64,000 nucleotides of DNA, from NCBI GenBank assembly GCA_963932245.1, contig OZ010747.1:95517164-95581163 (forward strand). Direction: 5' to 3'. Of the stretch, positions 22,967 to 36,500 are shown one piece after another. Each line of letters opens with the position of its first letter. Within the stretch, counting starts at the first letter, position 1. Source of the stretch: Tachinus rufipes. Taxonomy: Eukaryota; Arthropoda; Insecta; Coleoptera; Staphylinidae. The notes below the pieces were generated by a model. The model did not search any database. It was given only the letters and a program-made list of their open reading frames with translations, and had not been told where the DNA came from. The translations under genes were made by a program, and so were the position numbers.

Positions 22967-23960
22967 AAAAAAAAGCAAATTTGGTTCTGTCAACTATGAC
23001 CTGTGTTAACTCCTAAACAAACACGGATGCTTTAAAACGCAGCTTGCAAAGTAGAGAACAGCCCAAAACATACGTTTTACGCCTGCCGTTGTTTACAATA
23101 TCGTTGAGTACATGCTGTCGGGTAAAGCAATGTGGCTTTGGGTAAAGAAATTTGTCAAAAAAGTGGTTTCCGCAAAAAAAAAGAAGAAAGAGAGCAAAGT
23201 CTTTTGACAAACTAGAGCGTTAGGAATATTGTTGAAAATGAGCTTTGCAATTCCGAGAATATAAAAATCACGCCAAGTGAATATGGCTGGTATAGCATCC
23301 CCAGATTACAATAAAGTTAAGTTTCAAATGTTAAATCAAAATTGATTTGTCAATAGTTTTAAAGTTACAATTTGTTTTGTTATAGTAGCAAGTCACTAAA
23401 TTAGATAATGATATCAATATTGTCTTGTCAATTTTATTTGATTTTATAAAATTGGTAAAAATGACGTTTGTTTGCATTGCTAAATATGTTGATTAAGAGA
23501 TTAATGAGTCAAAGCGAATCGACATCTAAACCAACAAATTTAAGCAAAATAAGCTAGATTTCTAAAACATCTTTTTTGGCTTGCAAAAGAAAACTTTGCA
23601 AAAATTAAAAAAAGCAAAGCAACCTTTCTGAGGCCATAATAACAGTTATAGTCAAACAGATCAGCTAGCCACGTACACTACTAAAAGTTTTGGCTTTGAC
23701 CTCTTCCAAAAATAACCTAAAAATTCCTGCGTTTTGTTAGCTGCAGTAACTAAGCCCCAGCTAATCAAAACTCCAGACACCCTGGTCCACCTTTCTCAAA
23801 AAGCCTGGCCAAGTCCAGCTCCTCTAAAAACAATGAGCAGATGGAAATCTACCTGAACATCAATGACTCCGCTTATAAAAAAACCTCACCGCCGTGAGCA
23901 ACAAACAAAAAAACAACAAAAAATTGAGTAATTTCCTTTCAATTTTTATTCCTATTAAGA
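22967..23960. other. Probable retroelement debris, nothing defined
   Basis: A slightly G+C-richer patch at 23740-23880 translates to Pro/Ser/Lys-rich peptide of the kind found in LINE ORF1 proteins, but no motif supports a call. Confidence 0.3.
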
Positions 23961-23961
23961 G

Positions 23962-24420
23962 CTACCATCCACAATCTGGCCGGCTACTAAAACTCCGGCA
24001 ACTTTTTCCGGTGCAACCATTAGCTTCTTGCAAAAAATCCGAATTTTGACAGCATTTACAAAGAATATATCTCCGTTTTTGGTCTAGCAGAGTACGACTA
24101 AAATAAGCTACAGGTTTTATTTTAGCAAAGGTATTTTGGTATAACACCAATCCAATACCAACGTTGCTTGCATTGCGCTGAGCATAAAATGATGCTTCAA
24201 AAGTAGAATAGCGCACTTCTTAGGACAACTTTTTAATAAAATTAAAAGAGTACAGCAATGTTCTACAAATGGTCTGTCAAAGTTGGCCAACCCTAGAAAC
24301 GGTTGTAATGAATGTTTATGAGAGATGAAAATGATTTTTACCCGGTCTGGGTTGAGCCTCAATTTTGGAAAAACCAAGAACAAAATCGTGTTTTGCTAAA
24401 AATTTCATATAAGATACACT
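23962..24420 (-). pseudogene. Ty3/gypsy retrotransposon pol fragment (RT end to RNase H)
   Basis: Two overlapping minus-strand frames read LRLNPDRVKIIF (thumb), then LQPFLGLANFDRPFVEHCC (the 'FLGL.NYYRRFI' motif that joins reverse transcriptase to RNase H), LLKKCAILLLKHHFM, and, after a shift, NASNVGIGLVLYQ, KIKPVAYFSRTLLDQKRRY (the RNase H start with 'DAS..G.GAVL.Q ... PVAY.SR.L...E.NY'). The catalytic Asp before AS has become Asn. No protease, integrase or LTR was found nearby; this is an isolated relic. Confidence 0.85.
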
Positions 24421-27400
24421 CTGTTAAGTTCGATTTTTAATTATTTTTTTCTTATTTACAGCACAAAAACTGAAAGAAAACAAAACATTCCTAAAAAGTT
24501 AAAATAACCGTCATTTAGACTGCACCTAGAGATCTAATATTTTAAGAATCGTCATATTTTGATACCCCAAACATGTGCACAAAATTTGAGCAAAATCGGA
24601 GATGTCAATGTGGGAAAGTTTGACCAAACTAACGGGAATTACCAAAATAAGATTTTAAGTTTTTTGCTAACTTTGTTGTTTAAATTTAAAGTTTATAAAT
24701 TGATTTACTATAATTCTCAAAATTTTATTTAGCTATTTATCTTTTTTGGAATTGTTTTTTTAACTTTACGGACATTATAAAACAATAAAACCATTTTTGC
24801 TACTTATAAAGCAGCAATTTGAGCAAAGTGCCAAAAATTTGCAACAAGACCTAGTTGTCTCTGCGGCACTGCAACTATTCTACTAGTTTCCATTTAAATA
24901 TTCTGAGAACACAACCACTAACTAGATATTTAACTTTATTAATCTTATAATTCAAAAGATCTATAAAACTTTGAGGATGGGAAATCTACGAGAAAGATTA
25001 GTTTTTTTAGTTTACACCATGTATTGTAACTAAAAAAATTATAATGATGAGCTGCACAAGTTGCTTGAATTTTTACTAACAGCCAAAAAGACCAAAAAAA
25101 AAAATATATGCAAAGAAGGCCAAAATCGTGTACTGGTGGAATTAATAAGATGCTCTAATACTTACTATTTAAAAATGTAACAAAACTTGGAAAGATAGCA
25201 ATAAAAGAGTAGACTAGAAAACTAATTTATGGTTTTAAAAAATGGGTCAAGCACAGAAATACTGATTAGTTTCTAACTCAATTCTTCTCCGGCCACAATA
25301 TATACACCCAAATTGGCAAAACCAAAAACTAAAAACGTGCCGGTTTCCATTTGCCTTAAGATAGAAACTTGAAAAGTTATGAAAAAAATAGTACTTAGAA
25401 AAATTTAAAAAACGAAAAATCTTTCTTCACTGACATTTCAATAAACAGCTTCTTAACGGAGCATCTTACAATTCAAAAACTTTGCAATACCGCTTTCAAA
25501 TAGTGAAAAAGCAACTGAAAAAGAAGTTTTATGGACAATCTACTAAGAACAAAGACGTTAACAGAAACAGAAGAAGAACTGCTAAAAGTCTTCAATTCAC
25601 ACAAAATCTTTGTAAGTAGATTCTTTGCAAAAGAAGCAAAGTACAAATTAGAGATACCAGCAGAGCAGAAAATAAAATCAATTATTATAAAGTCATCTAA
25701 ACCAGAAAATGTAATAGAATTAAAAACTAAACCAAAGAAACAAGAAACAAAAAACAAAAAAGCAAATAGAAACAAAAAACTCACATAAAAAATAAATGAA
25801 GAAAAACAGAATAAGACAAAAGAATAAATTAAAGTTAATTCAACAAAAAATAAAACAACAAAAAATAAGTGAAAGAACAAGAATCTAAACAAAAAAACAC
25901 CTAGAATTAAAATTAATAAAATAAAAAATGTAACTGAAAACTACAAAAGCAGAGTTACAAAAAATAGAAAAGCAAATAATCTAAGCAAAAGAAAACTGTG
26001 CAAAATACAAAGTTTGGAAGCTATAACTATTTTTTTATATCTAAGACATTATTTAATAATAAATTGTTCCTAAATTTCAAAAAATTGTTTAAAATTTTTT
26101 TTTTCAAAACTTTTTAGTCAATAACGGATAAACATAAAAACCTAAAAATTAGGAAAAAAAGTAAACTTCTCAAGTTTAACCCAAGTGAAATCTTACTCAA
26201 ATAATGGATGCATTAAAGTCCATAGTCAGCAATGACATCAAAACCAAGCGAAATTAGGCTATTTGGTTTTTTAACCCAAAAAACACGTTACGTTTTGATA
26301 AACACAAAAATCTCTCGAGCGCAGTGTCATACTTTTTTCTGCACTTTATACCTATTGCCAGAATTGATAACAAAATTAGTAGCTAAACAAAATTGCAAGG
26401 TTCCTTTTTAGGTTTGCTATTTTGTTTACACTTTAAATTTTTTTCTTTAAAACTCAAACATTTTCTTTAAAGTTTTTCTAAATTGTTTTTTGTTTAGTAT
26501 CATACAGAATCAATTTGGTAACATTGTAATAAACCGTTTAATATCAAGATAAAAATGATACAATGATTCCCAAAAAGTATTTTTAATCACTTTTGGTTCA
26601 CATCAACCTTAAACTGAAGATATAGGCACACGATGTCTTTTAAAGTCCTCCTTCTATAAGTATAATTCTTAATCATTTTCCAAATCGAAGATACATTTTA
26701 TTCTCTAAACTCTAAAAAGAGTATAAAAGATTCTCTTAAAAAAATTCAAAATATAATAATATGCAAGGTCTATTAAACATTTATATTTGAGTATTAAATA
26801 TAAACAAATGATATGTTTTGCAGTGTTATTCCTACAGCAACAGAAATAATTAAGTTACATTACACAATTATAGTGTCTGAAAATAATGATTTATGAACAA
26901 GATTAATAGTTCAATTTATTTAACCTCGCAATTTTCCATAAACTTTAATTATAATTTCCAAAAAAATCATAATTAGTATTAAAATCGATAGCCCCATAAA
27001 TGCCAACAAATGGAAAATCCAATTACCGCTGCTAACCAAACTATCCATATTATATGATCTCTCAATTAAAATTGTAAGATGTTTACAGCGCACATTACAT
27101 ACCGTACATTATTATTTGTACGCTATTTAACATTAAAATCATAATCATCGATGGTGTCGAAAGCAATAAATTCAATGATTTACAACAAACACGTTTCTGA
27201 AGTACCCAGAACTGAACAGAAACGACTCTTGATGATTTATCGAACGATGTTTCCGCTTTATTTCGAACATGATTAATGTAGAATTTATAAATTGTGGATA
27301 GCTGTAACTTTATTTAATATCATATGATTATTATTAATATGGAACGTAAAGATATAAATTATATAAAGTTTTGGCCATAAACATTTTGTAATAAATTGAC

Positions 27401-29439
27401 TAGTTGACAACAAAATATTGATATATAAAAACCCAGTTAAAAAATTAATAAAGGAAATTGGATTTTAAAGTTCATAAACCATAATTATCTTATTTTTGTA
27501 TCAATTCGCACAATTATACTGTCTGAAATGATTTATGTTTTAAATTAGTATCTTTGTTAAATGCCAGATTAATTTGCATGCAATGGAATGTGCTATTGAA
27601 TCTTTTACATTTTTAGTGTGTTATTCATGCTCGATCAATTTGAGTTATTCCTTCCTTTTATGCACTTAACAAAGCATAAAATTATGCGCAGGATATCTAT
27701 TTACTTTTAGGGTTGTTAGCAATTAGCTGAGAATGCTCGGCGATCCGTTTACCATTATTAATTGCTGCCATTTTTTGATGCTGATGCAATTAAATATGCC
27801 AGTTTTGTCTAATTGGTGAGATCCAGTGACATACTGAATATAATTACGAATGCCATCTCGTGTGGCGAGGATTCCTGCGCGCCTCATTTACAAACATCTG
27901 CAGATTTCTATGCAAGGATAAGAACGAAACTAGATGCGTTATTGTAATAATTGTAGTGTAATTTATATGCAATGTGCGTTTCACTGAAAGATAATTATTC
28001 ATAAAGATTATGATTCACGTAGAAAATGTTTGTTTCGAACAAAGGAGTTCTTGTGGTCAGTAGCCCACTCAATTATTGTTATCTTTTCAACGGGATATGC
28101 ACATTTATAATAATAATAATACTAAAATTATAAATGACTGTATTATGTTTATTTTGTATTATAGCAAAAAAATTATATAAATTAGTTAAAGTAAAACAAA
28201 TGTGCAGAAAAATATTTCTGCTGATGTTAATAATTAAAAGAGAATCACTTGACGTGATAGTTAAAACTGAGATTTTGCTGCTTTTTTTAGATTTGAACAA
28301 AGCTTTTATACTATTATTTTAATATTATTGTATAAATTATTTAATTAGTGACGTGGCTATAATTTGATATAATATTATCAAATTGATTATGTATGCTTTT
28401 AAGCAAAAAATTATTTACAGACACTTTTATAAGATGTTAGATAACAAATAAAAGTTGTATTATCAGTGGCGTATTTAAGATTTTTAGACCCCGCCAGAAA
28501 ATATTGCTGCAAAGAATCCGCTTTGTTTGCTTTTACTTTACTTTGTAATCTGTCTTCTTTTTTTCTATCTTTGCAAAAAGTATAAAGTGCAAAACAATGT
28601 GTTATGGCACACGAGATGTGTAGGCATTATGTTTTGTATTTTTGTGTTTATCTCAAAAACTTTTGCTTAGCAGATAAAATCTTACCTGATTGCAAGTTTT
28701 TTTTTTTGATCTTGCAGTATAATTTGGTGATTGGTTTGATAAACTACAACGGCTACCTTGTTTGTTTTTGGAGTCGTTGTTGGCTATATTGCCGTCAACC
28801 GTAACCACAGTTTTAGGAAAAATTTGATTTATTCTTTTAATTGGTTGATAGCCATTATTTGTATTTATTTTTAAAGTATGACTTAAAAACCATAAAATGT
28901 AGTTTTTTTTGACAAAATACATTAATAGTTTTAACAGTTTAAGGACAATAACAACAACAACAATAATATTTTTTTGCAATTTTTTCAAAATAATTTTTAG
29001 GGCAGTTAAGTTTTCTTTTCAAAAGATACAATACATCTATTGGCTTGTCTCATCCTCTAAGTTTAACAATGTTTGTTGCCAGTAAGAGTTACAGTAAGAT
29101 CATAGCATAGTTGATCTTCAAACGTTTCAAAGGTTTCTTCAGTCCTGGCCGAAGGTAAAAAGTGTAAAACGGTGTGTAACGACTCTCAAAAGACATGCTT
29201 TAACGCTGCGGGCGCTAAAAATTTTTTTCTTAATAAATAAGTAAGAGTTTTTTCTGCCTCGCAGCATGACGAGGTCTCTGAGTTGGTAAGCTAAAGTAAG
29301 TAGAAAAGAATGTGTTACTCCTCCCAAAAGCGTAGCAAAACGTCTTTTGAGTTGCTTGGCTTTGGAGTAATTTGCTTCATAAGGCGTTTGGTGTGTCTCA
29401 TCTCATCTTTTGTTTTTGAGCAAATCCAACAATATTAAC
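24421..29439. other. Five kilobases without recognisable genes
   Basis: The 24.4-26.1 kb part is A-rich and has a Lys/Glu-rich open frame at 25531-25788 with no family match. The 26.9-28.1 kb part is less repetitive and has mixed composition (for example CTCGTGTGGCGAGGATTCCT near 27860), which could be conserved non-coding DNA. Short (AAT)n and (AAC)n runs lie near 28108 and 28950. Nothing here can be called as a gene. Confidence 0.4.
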
Positions 29440-30650
29440 TATGAACACAATATGCAATACTTATCAAAACATTTTCTTAAGTTTAGAAAAATGTTTTTAC
29501 ACTTTTAAAATTTCCGAAATATTTTCAACAGTCTCCAAACATCAATAAGTTTTTCTCACTTGAGGACAATTTTGTCGTTTATCACAATGTTTTTGTTATT
29601 TTAAGAATATTTTGTTGCATGTCAAAAAATGACATTTTAGAAATACATGTTTTTGCATTTTAAAACTGTTTTGACAATTCACAAACATTTTGTTGAACAT
29701 CCAAACATTTTTGAAATTTCAGGAATATTTAAGAATATTTTTGAAAATTTAAAAAAATGGAGAAATATTTCAAAGTTCAAAAATGTTCCTGATCTGTCAA
29801 AAATGTTCTAATGCACAAGAATATTTTTTGCAAATTTAAAATTGTTTGACAAATCTTTTTGGCAGTTCAAGAACATTTTGTCGCACCAGGTTTTAGAAAT
29901 ATTTTTTTGCACATTTGAATTTTTGACAACTTAGGACATTTTTATGCAAATCAGAACATTTTTGATAACAACATATTTTATTGCATCAAATTTTTTTTTA
30001 AAAACTAAGATAATAAGAATATTTTGTAGCACATAAGAACATTTTGTAATACCTTCAAGAACATTTTTGACTTTTTATTTGGTTGAATATTTTAACAGTT
30101 TATAAACAATTTGTTGATTATTAGAACAGTTTTAGCACTTCATTTACATTTTGTAGCATATCAGATTTTTTTTTACATTTTAGAATCATTTCGTATAGCA
30201 CATTAAAACAGTATTGACAAAAAAACATTCATGCACATCAAAATAGATTTAAAAGTGTAAAAATTCTTTTGACTGTTCAGAAACTTTTTTGCACACCAAA
30301 AAGTTTTTTGCAATTCAAAAAACATAATTTTAAACTGTTTAAAATGTTCTCAACTGCCAAAATTTTTATGATGTGCAAAACCATTTTTTTGCACATTTAA
30401 AAATGCTTGACAAAACAACATTTTTGAAATATCAAAAGTATTTTTGACATTTCATAAACATTTACTTTGCAGATTAGAATCTTTTAAAAACATTTGGTCG
30501 TACTTTTTTGGCACTTTAGAAACATTTTCGATATTTCATAACTATTTTGTTGCATATCAGAACGTTTTTTATATTTTAGGAATATTTTGTCACACAACAT
30601 TTGTGACAATTTAAAAACATTTTTAATATTTAAAGAACATTTTGTTGTTT
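29440..30650. repeat. Degenerate 'ACATTTTTGACATTTTA' array
   Basis: Loose repetition, about 40-60 bp, of AACATTTTTGACATTTTAG, TTTTGTTGCACATCA and GGCAGTTCAAGAACATTTTG. The last phrase resembles part of the 81-bp satellite unit at 54-58 kb, so the two may be distantly related. Confidence 0.5.
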
Positions 30651-30664
30651 ATCAAAAAAATATT

Positions 30665-30912
30665 AAGAAACTGTAGAACTACCAAAATTCTTTTAATTAG
30701 ACACTAGAAAACCGTGTGGCTACCAAAATTCTTTCGTTTCAACACTAAAAAACCGTAGGACTACCAAAATTCTTTCAAATCAACACTAAAAAACCGTGAA
30801 ACTATCAAAATTCTTCCGTTTTAACAAACAAAAATTGTAGTATTAGCAAAATTCTTTCGTTTAGACACTAAAAAACTGTAGAACTACCAATTTTTTTTCA
30901 GTTCAACACTTT
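30665..30912. repeat. 41-bp minisatellite, six copies
   Basis: The unit AAACCGTRGRACTACCAAAA followed by TTCTTTCGTTTMAACACTAAA repeats head-to-tail six times with little length variation. The first and last copies are the most altered. Confidence 0.88.
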
Positions 30913-30929
30913 TCAAAAACTTTTGTCAA

Positions 30930-31475
30930 AAAACTCCAATCTAAACTACTGACGGGTTATTATGATATTGAGTATTTCACCCACCCACGCAAGTGTACGT
31001 TGTCAAAAGATTGCATATTTGACTTTTCTGCAAGCGTCAGAAGATATTTGGTCACAAAACAAATTTGTGATTCAACTTACTAACGGTTTATTATAATATG
31101 GAGTGTCTCACCTACCCACCCAAGTGCTAGTTTTCAAAAGATTGGATGTTTCACCTTTTTGCAAGTGTCATTAAGTCACAAGAGACAGTCGTAATCTAAG
31201 TTCTTAAAAACTAACATTTGGGTGGGTGGGTAGGACACTCCAATCCAAATTATTGACTGGTTATCATGTAATGGAGTGGCTCATCTACCCACCCAATTGC
31301 ATTTTTAAACTATCTGCAAGCGTCAAAAGTCATTTTTCTACAAAAAGTTGTGATCCAACCTTTTGAAAAACTAACACTTAGGTGAGTAGGTGTCTCACTC
31401 CAATTCAAACTACTAACGGGTTATTATAATATAAAGTGTTCCAAACACCCACCTGTGTTAGTTGTTAAGAGATTG
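30930..31475. repeat. G-run/C-run tandem array E, about 130-155-bp units
   Basis: About four units. TTTGCAAGYGTCAAAAGTCA-like spacers lie near 31032, 31160 and 31315. G half: CATTTGGGTGGGTGGGTAGG near 31216. C half: CACCTACCCACCCAAGTG near 31110. The middle is ACTGGTTATTATGATATGGA. It shares the inverted-half design of A-D. It ends where the Tc1 element begins. Confidence 0.78.
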
Positions 31476-31479
31476 CATG

Positions 31480-32945
31480 TTTGTCAGCGCAAAACTGCAA
31501 GAAACGTTGATGTAAGTCTCTCGAGTGTGCAACGAGTATGGCAGCGGTACAAAGAGACTGGTCTGCTTACTCAGAAACCTGGTTCAGAGCAAAATAATAC
31601 TACAACAGCTAGAGATGACTGCTTTCTGGTTTCTAGCTTTGAGAAACCTAACGGTCACGGCAGTTTTCTTTCGAAATCATCTGCAAGAAATGAGAAATGT
31701 AAACATAAGCAAGTGGACAGTTAGAAAGCTGGATTATCTTCTCAAACTAGAGCAACTGAACCGCCGCTTTTCCGTGAACACCGGATTGCAAGATTGAATT
31801 TTGCACAAGAACACTTGACTTAGACAATAGCGGATTGGAGTCGCGTATTGTTTTACGGGCTCAGATAGACGTGTATAAGTGTGGCAACGACAAGGCGAAA
31901 GATATGCTTAAGCATATATTGTCAAGCGCAACTTCCATTTGGTAGAGGATCAGTTATAGCATGGGGAGGCATATCTTTTGACACTCGCACGGAGTTAGTC
32001 TTTATTGAGAATAGAACGTTGACTGCGCATAGGTATCTGACTTCTAGAAAACCATGTTTTACCGTTCATAGTTATACTTGGTGACGACGCAACATTTATG
32101 CATAATACCGCATGGCTCAACACTGCTCGGATAGTTACTGAGTGTCTTGACAAGTGTCAAATCATTATTATTATTATTATTAAAATCTGATCCAGAGCAT
32201 GCCTCGTCGTTTGCAAACTGTTATCACTGCCAGAGCAGGAAACACTCGCTACAGAACTCCATAAACTTTCTTTTGATTCAACAAAAGCATATAAAAGTAA
32301 ACTTGTTCATTTTTAAACATTTAAAAATCAAATTTATGAAAAAATGTTCTCATCAGTATGGCTTTATTTATTAATACTTTATAATTGATTTGTAACTTAC
32401 TTCGTCAACATCGTTCACCACCACAATTCAAAGTGAATATTTTAAAGGGTGTATTGACTATTTATACTAACTGACTTAATGACTTTATTTAATGGCTATA
32501 GTTAATAGCATTCTGAGAATAAACAAATAAACTAATTATTTCGGGATATTTAGCTGATGGTAATGACATGAAAAAGAATTAAAAAAGAAATTTGAAAATC
32601 AAAAATAGAATAATTTTTTTGCATAAATTATAAATACTATTATACAATTTTGTCAACAATCAGAGCATATATAAAATATATAAAGAAGAGACGCAATGTC
32701 CTCTAATGAGACAGTTGTAAAGCAATAATTTCGAATAAAGCGTAGTTAGTTGTTCATTTTTATTATTTAGCAAATCAAACTAAAATTGTACATTTTCATT
32801 ACTTCCAATAAACTTTGAACAACAAAAACTTTTTTTTTATTCAAGCAACCAGTTAGTAAACTGTTACAACTAAAAAACACGTAAAAAACTAAAAATTAAA
32901 AAAAAATCAATTTACAAAGTGACCCTAGTTTTATGCTCGGCAGTG
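31480..32945 (+). mobile_element. Tc1-like DNA transposon, left end lost
   Basis: A transposase pseudogene (31497-32274) is followed by a right terminal repeat. Read inward from 32945, the end is CACTGCCGAGCATAAAACTA then GGGTCACTT, followed outside by TA, as expected for a Tc1-type end and target. No matching left end is present: the element starts abruptly inside its first helix-turn-helix region next to array E. A block near 32680-32770 also occurs inverted near 39460-39570. Confidence 0.78.
31497..32274 (+). pseudogene. Tc1-like transposase pseudogene with internal deletion
   Basis: Readable pieces in three frames: ARNVDVSLSSVQRVWQRYKE and TGLLTQKPGS (second helix-turn-helix and linker), ALRNLTVTAV, NISKWTVRKL, IADWSRVLF, FGRGSVIAWGGISFDTRTEL (the 'G.GSVMVWGGIS' motif), ENRTLTAHRYL, and FMHNTAWLNTARIVTECL (the 'HDNARPHTAR' motif with the catalytic Asp now Asn). 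Then an (ATT)n run at 32164-32181 interrupts, and the protein resumes only with its very end, SMPRRLQTVITARAGNTRY and a stop. The 'SPDLNPIE' region with the third acidic residue is missing. Non-functional. Confidence 0.9.
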
Positions 32946-33559
32946 TATATGTATACTTTTTAGTAATATATATTACAACTTAAAATTCAATTAAAAATTT
33001 CCTTGAAATCATATAAATTTGTATATAAACATTTATACATCTTTGTAACCTTACTTTTTTTACAATTATAGTACCTCGCATCAATGCATAATTGGGTAAT
33101 TAACAGAGAAAAACTACAATTATGCAATGAGAAGTACAAAAAATAGTAATTAATGGTAATAATAGACTTTAGCAAATGAGTTAATTTTATATTGCGTACA
33201 TAGATATGGTAAAAATAAATCATTAACGTTAATTAGCACATATAAATAGTATTTTCAAGTTTAATCACATTACTAATAGTAGCAAGTCGTATGTTGTTGT
33301 AATTAATATTGTAGAAAACATATTATATTTCTATCTATTAATACAATAACGGGGTTATTGAAATGAGCATATTTTTTAAATAAATTATAGTTGATACATG
33401 ATGCTTGAATTAATATTAGATTCAATTAGCATTGATAACACAAAAATCAAGTTTATTGATGGATTTATAAATCAATTTGCATAATCGGATATGAAAGTAA
33501 AAGATATTGGCATATTTATAACTAAAGGTCAGGCTGATTACTGTTTAAATTAAAACTGT
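32946..33559. other. A/T-rich stretch, nothing recognised
   Basis: No coding region, repeat or element end found. Confidence 0.4.
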
Positions 33560-36500
33560 AATAAAATACATTTTTTATTTGTTTTAACCACGACTTTATA
33601 TTATAAAAAATCAAAACTAACAAAATCATAATTAAAATCGATTGCAAAACAGTTTAATTTGACCATAAACTGCTATAAAATACTAAATTTTATTCATAGA
33701 AAAACAAAATATTACAAAATTTGATCACAAACTATCAAAATTTCAGAACACCAAAATTTGGCTTAAAAGTACAAAATGTTAGTGCCAAAAAATACAGCCT
33801 TGAAACAACAAAATATTGTCAAGAAACATAAAAATCTAATTAAAAGTCAAACCTCTCTACAAAATATTAAAATATTATTATAAAACAATAAAATTGAGCC
33901 ATATACTGCAAAAAGCAAAATTCCAATTATAGAAAACAGTTTAAAAATGTCAAAAACAACAACATTCGGTCTTTAAACATCAAAATATTCTTAAAAAACA
34001 CTAAAATTTGGTCATAAACTTTTAAAAAATGTTAAATTTTCTTCATAAAAAACAGAAATTACAATATTTGGTTACAAAGCATCAATATATTTTCAGAAAA
34101 AATTAAAATCCGTCTAACATTTGTAAATTACAAAATTCTATTTATAAAACGTCAAAATCAAAATCCGGCCTTAAAACATCAAAATATGTCAACAAGCACC
34201 AAAAACTAACCATGAACTGATAAAAAACGTAAAATATTTTTTAAAATCTTAAAAATAGCCAAACCCGGCTATGGAAAACTAAAATATTATTAAATAACTC
34301 AAAAATTGGGCCATAAAATGTCAAAAGTAGCAAACTCTATTTTTATAACATTAAAACATTGTCAAAAAACACCAAAATTTGGACTTAAACTATTAAAATG
34401 TGTAAGTTTTTATTTATAAAATATCAAAAACAACTAAATTTGGTCATTAAAGTTTAAAAAAACAGTGCAAATTTTTATTAATGAAATGACAAAAGTAGCA
34501 AAATCAATCTTTGAAATTAAATTAACATTAAAATATTGTCAAAAAGTATTAAAATTTGGGTTTAAACTATTAAAATGTGCAAATTTCTATTCATAAAAAA
34601 TAAAAAGTCTAAAACAATTAAGTTCGGTCATTAAAATTTAAAATATTTTTAGATAGAATTAAAATAAAGCCAAGAACAGTTTAAAATAGTCAGAAATATC
34701 AAAATCCGTCCTTTAAACATCAAAATATTGTTAAAAACATTTTTCTGAAACTTTAAAAACAGTTAAACTTAGATACAAAATATCCAATATTTGTTAGAAA
34801 GCACCAAAATTGGATTAAAAACTGCAATAAGCAAAATTTTAATTATAAAAGTAAAAAACAGAAAAATATTGAACGTTAGAAAACACTAAAATCCTGCCTA
34901 AACTGTTAAAAAGTGCAACATTTTGTTTATAAAAGTAAAAAATAGTAAAATTTATTGTCAAAAAGCACCAAAATTTAAGATTAAATGATTAAAAAACGCT
35001 AATATTTAAATATAAAAAGTCAAAAATAACTAATTTTGATCATCAAAATTTAAAATACTTTCAGACAAAATCCGGTCTTTAAACATTAAATTATCGTTAG
35101 ATTAAATTTAAATTCATAAAATGTTTTTAGAAAGAACCAAAACCTAGTCAAAAACGGTTAAACAGTGCAAACTTTTATTTATAAAATATCAAATAACACC
35201 AAAATCTAGCCATAAACCGATAAAAAGCTTAAAAACTTTTTGAAATTTTAAAAATAACCATGAAATAATAAAATATTGTTAGAAAATACCAAATTTGGGC
35301 AATAAATTGTTGAAAACTGCAAATTTTGATTTAAAAAATGTAAAAAATAGCAAAGTCCTGCAATAAAGTATTAAAATATTGTTAAAAAATATTAAAATTT
35401 AACATAAACTGTTGCAAAGTGCACATTTTTATTATTAAAATGTCAAAAGTAGCAAAATATATCTTTATAACATTAAAACTTTGTGAAAAAGCACCAAAAT
35501 TTGGATTTAAACTAAATTGTTTTTGCAGATTTTAAATCTGCAAAAACAACTAAATTAGGTCAATAAATTTAAAAATATTTTTATATAGAATTAAAGTCAG
35601 GCCAAAACCAGTTTAAAAATGTCAAAAATAACAAAATCCGATCTTTAAACATCAAAATATTGTTAAAAAACACCAAAATTTTGCCATAAACTGCTAAAAA
35701 TTACAATATTTGGTCACATGAGAAGTGCGAAATTCTGTTTATAAAATGTTAAAAAACAATATCCGGCTTTAAAACATGAAAATATTATTAGAAAACACCA
35801 AATTCTGATAAGAAATGTAATTTTTCAAAAATTTCTAAAGTAGTCAAACTTACTACAAAATATTTACATTTTGTAAGCACCAAAATTTGGTCATAAATTG
35901 CAATAAGCAAAATTTTAATCATTAAACGTAAAAAATAGCTAAATCCGTCTATAAAATATTAAAAAAATGTATGGTAACACTTAAATCTAGCATAAACTGT
36001 TAAGAAGTGCAAAATTTTATTTATAAAAGTTAAAAATAGCATTTTTTTAACATCAAAACATTGTCAAAAAGCACTAATAATTAATAAAAAGTCAAAAATA
36101 ACTATCAACAAATTTAAAAATATTTTCAGATAGCATCAAGTCGAACCAAAAACAGTTTAAAAAATGCAAAAATAACAAAATTTAGTCTTTAAACATTAAA
36201 TTATTGTTAGATTAAATCATAAAAAAAATTACAAAATATCAAAATGTTTTTTAGAAAAAACCAAAAATTGGTCAAAAACGGTTAAACAGTGCAAACTTTT
36301 ATTTTTAAAATATCATAAAAGCTTCAAAACCCAGCCATAAACTGATAAAAGCGTAAAATATTTTTCAAAATCTCAAAAATAACCAAAACCGGCTATGAAA
36401 TACAAAAATATTGTTAAGGAGCACTAAAATAAAGCCATAATCTATTAAAAACTGCAAACTTTTTTTATAAAATGTGAAAAAGTAGCCAAAAATAATCGTA

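Noticed and set aside
23962..24420. A functional gypsy or errantivirus-like element
   Set aside because: Only one broken pol segment remains; no LTRs, gag, integrase or env are visible.
25473..25892. 139-codon and 85-codon open frames on opposite strands
   Set aside because: One is Phe/Leu-rich and the other Lys/Glu-rich, mirror images of the same A-rich DNA; no motif.
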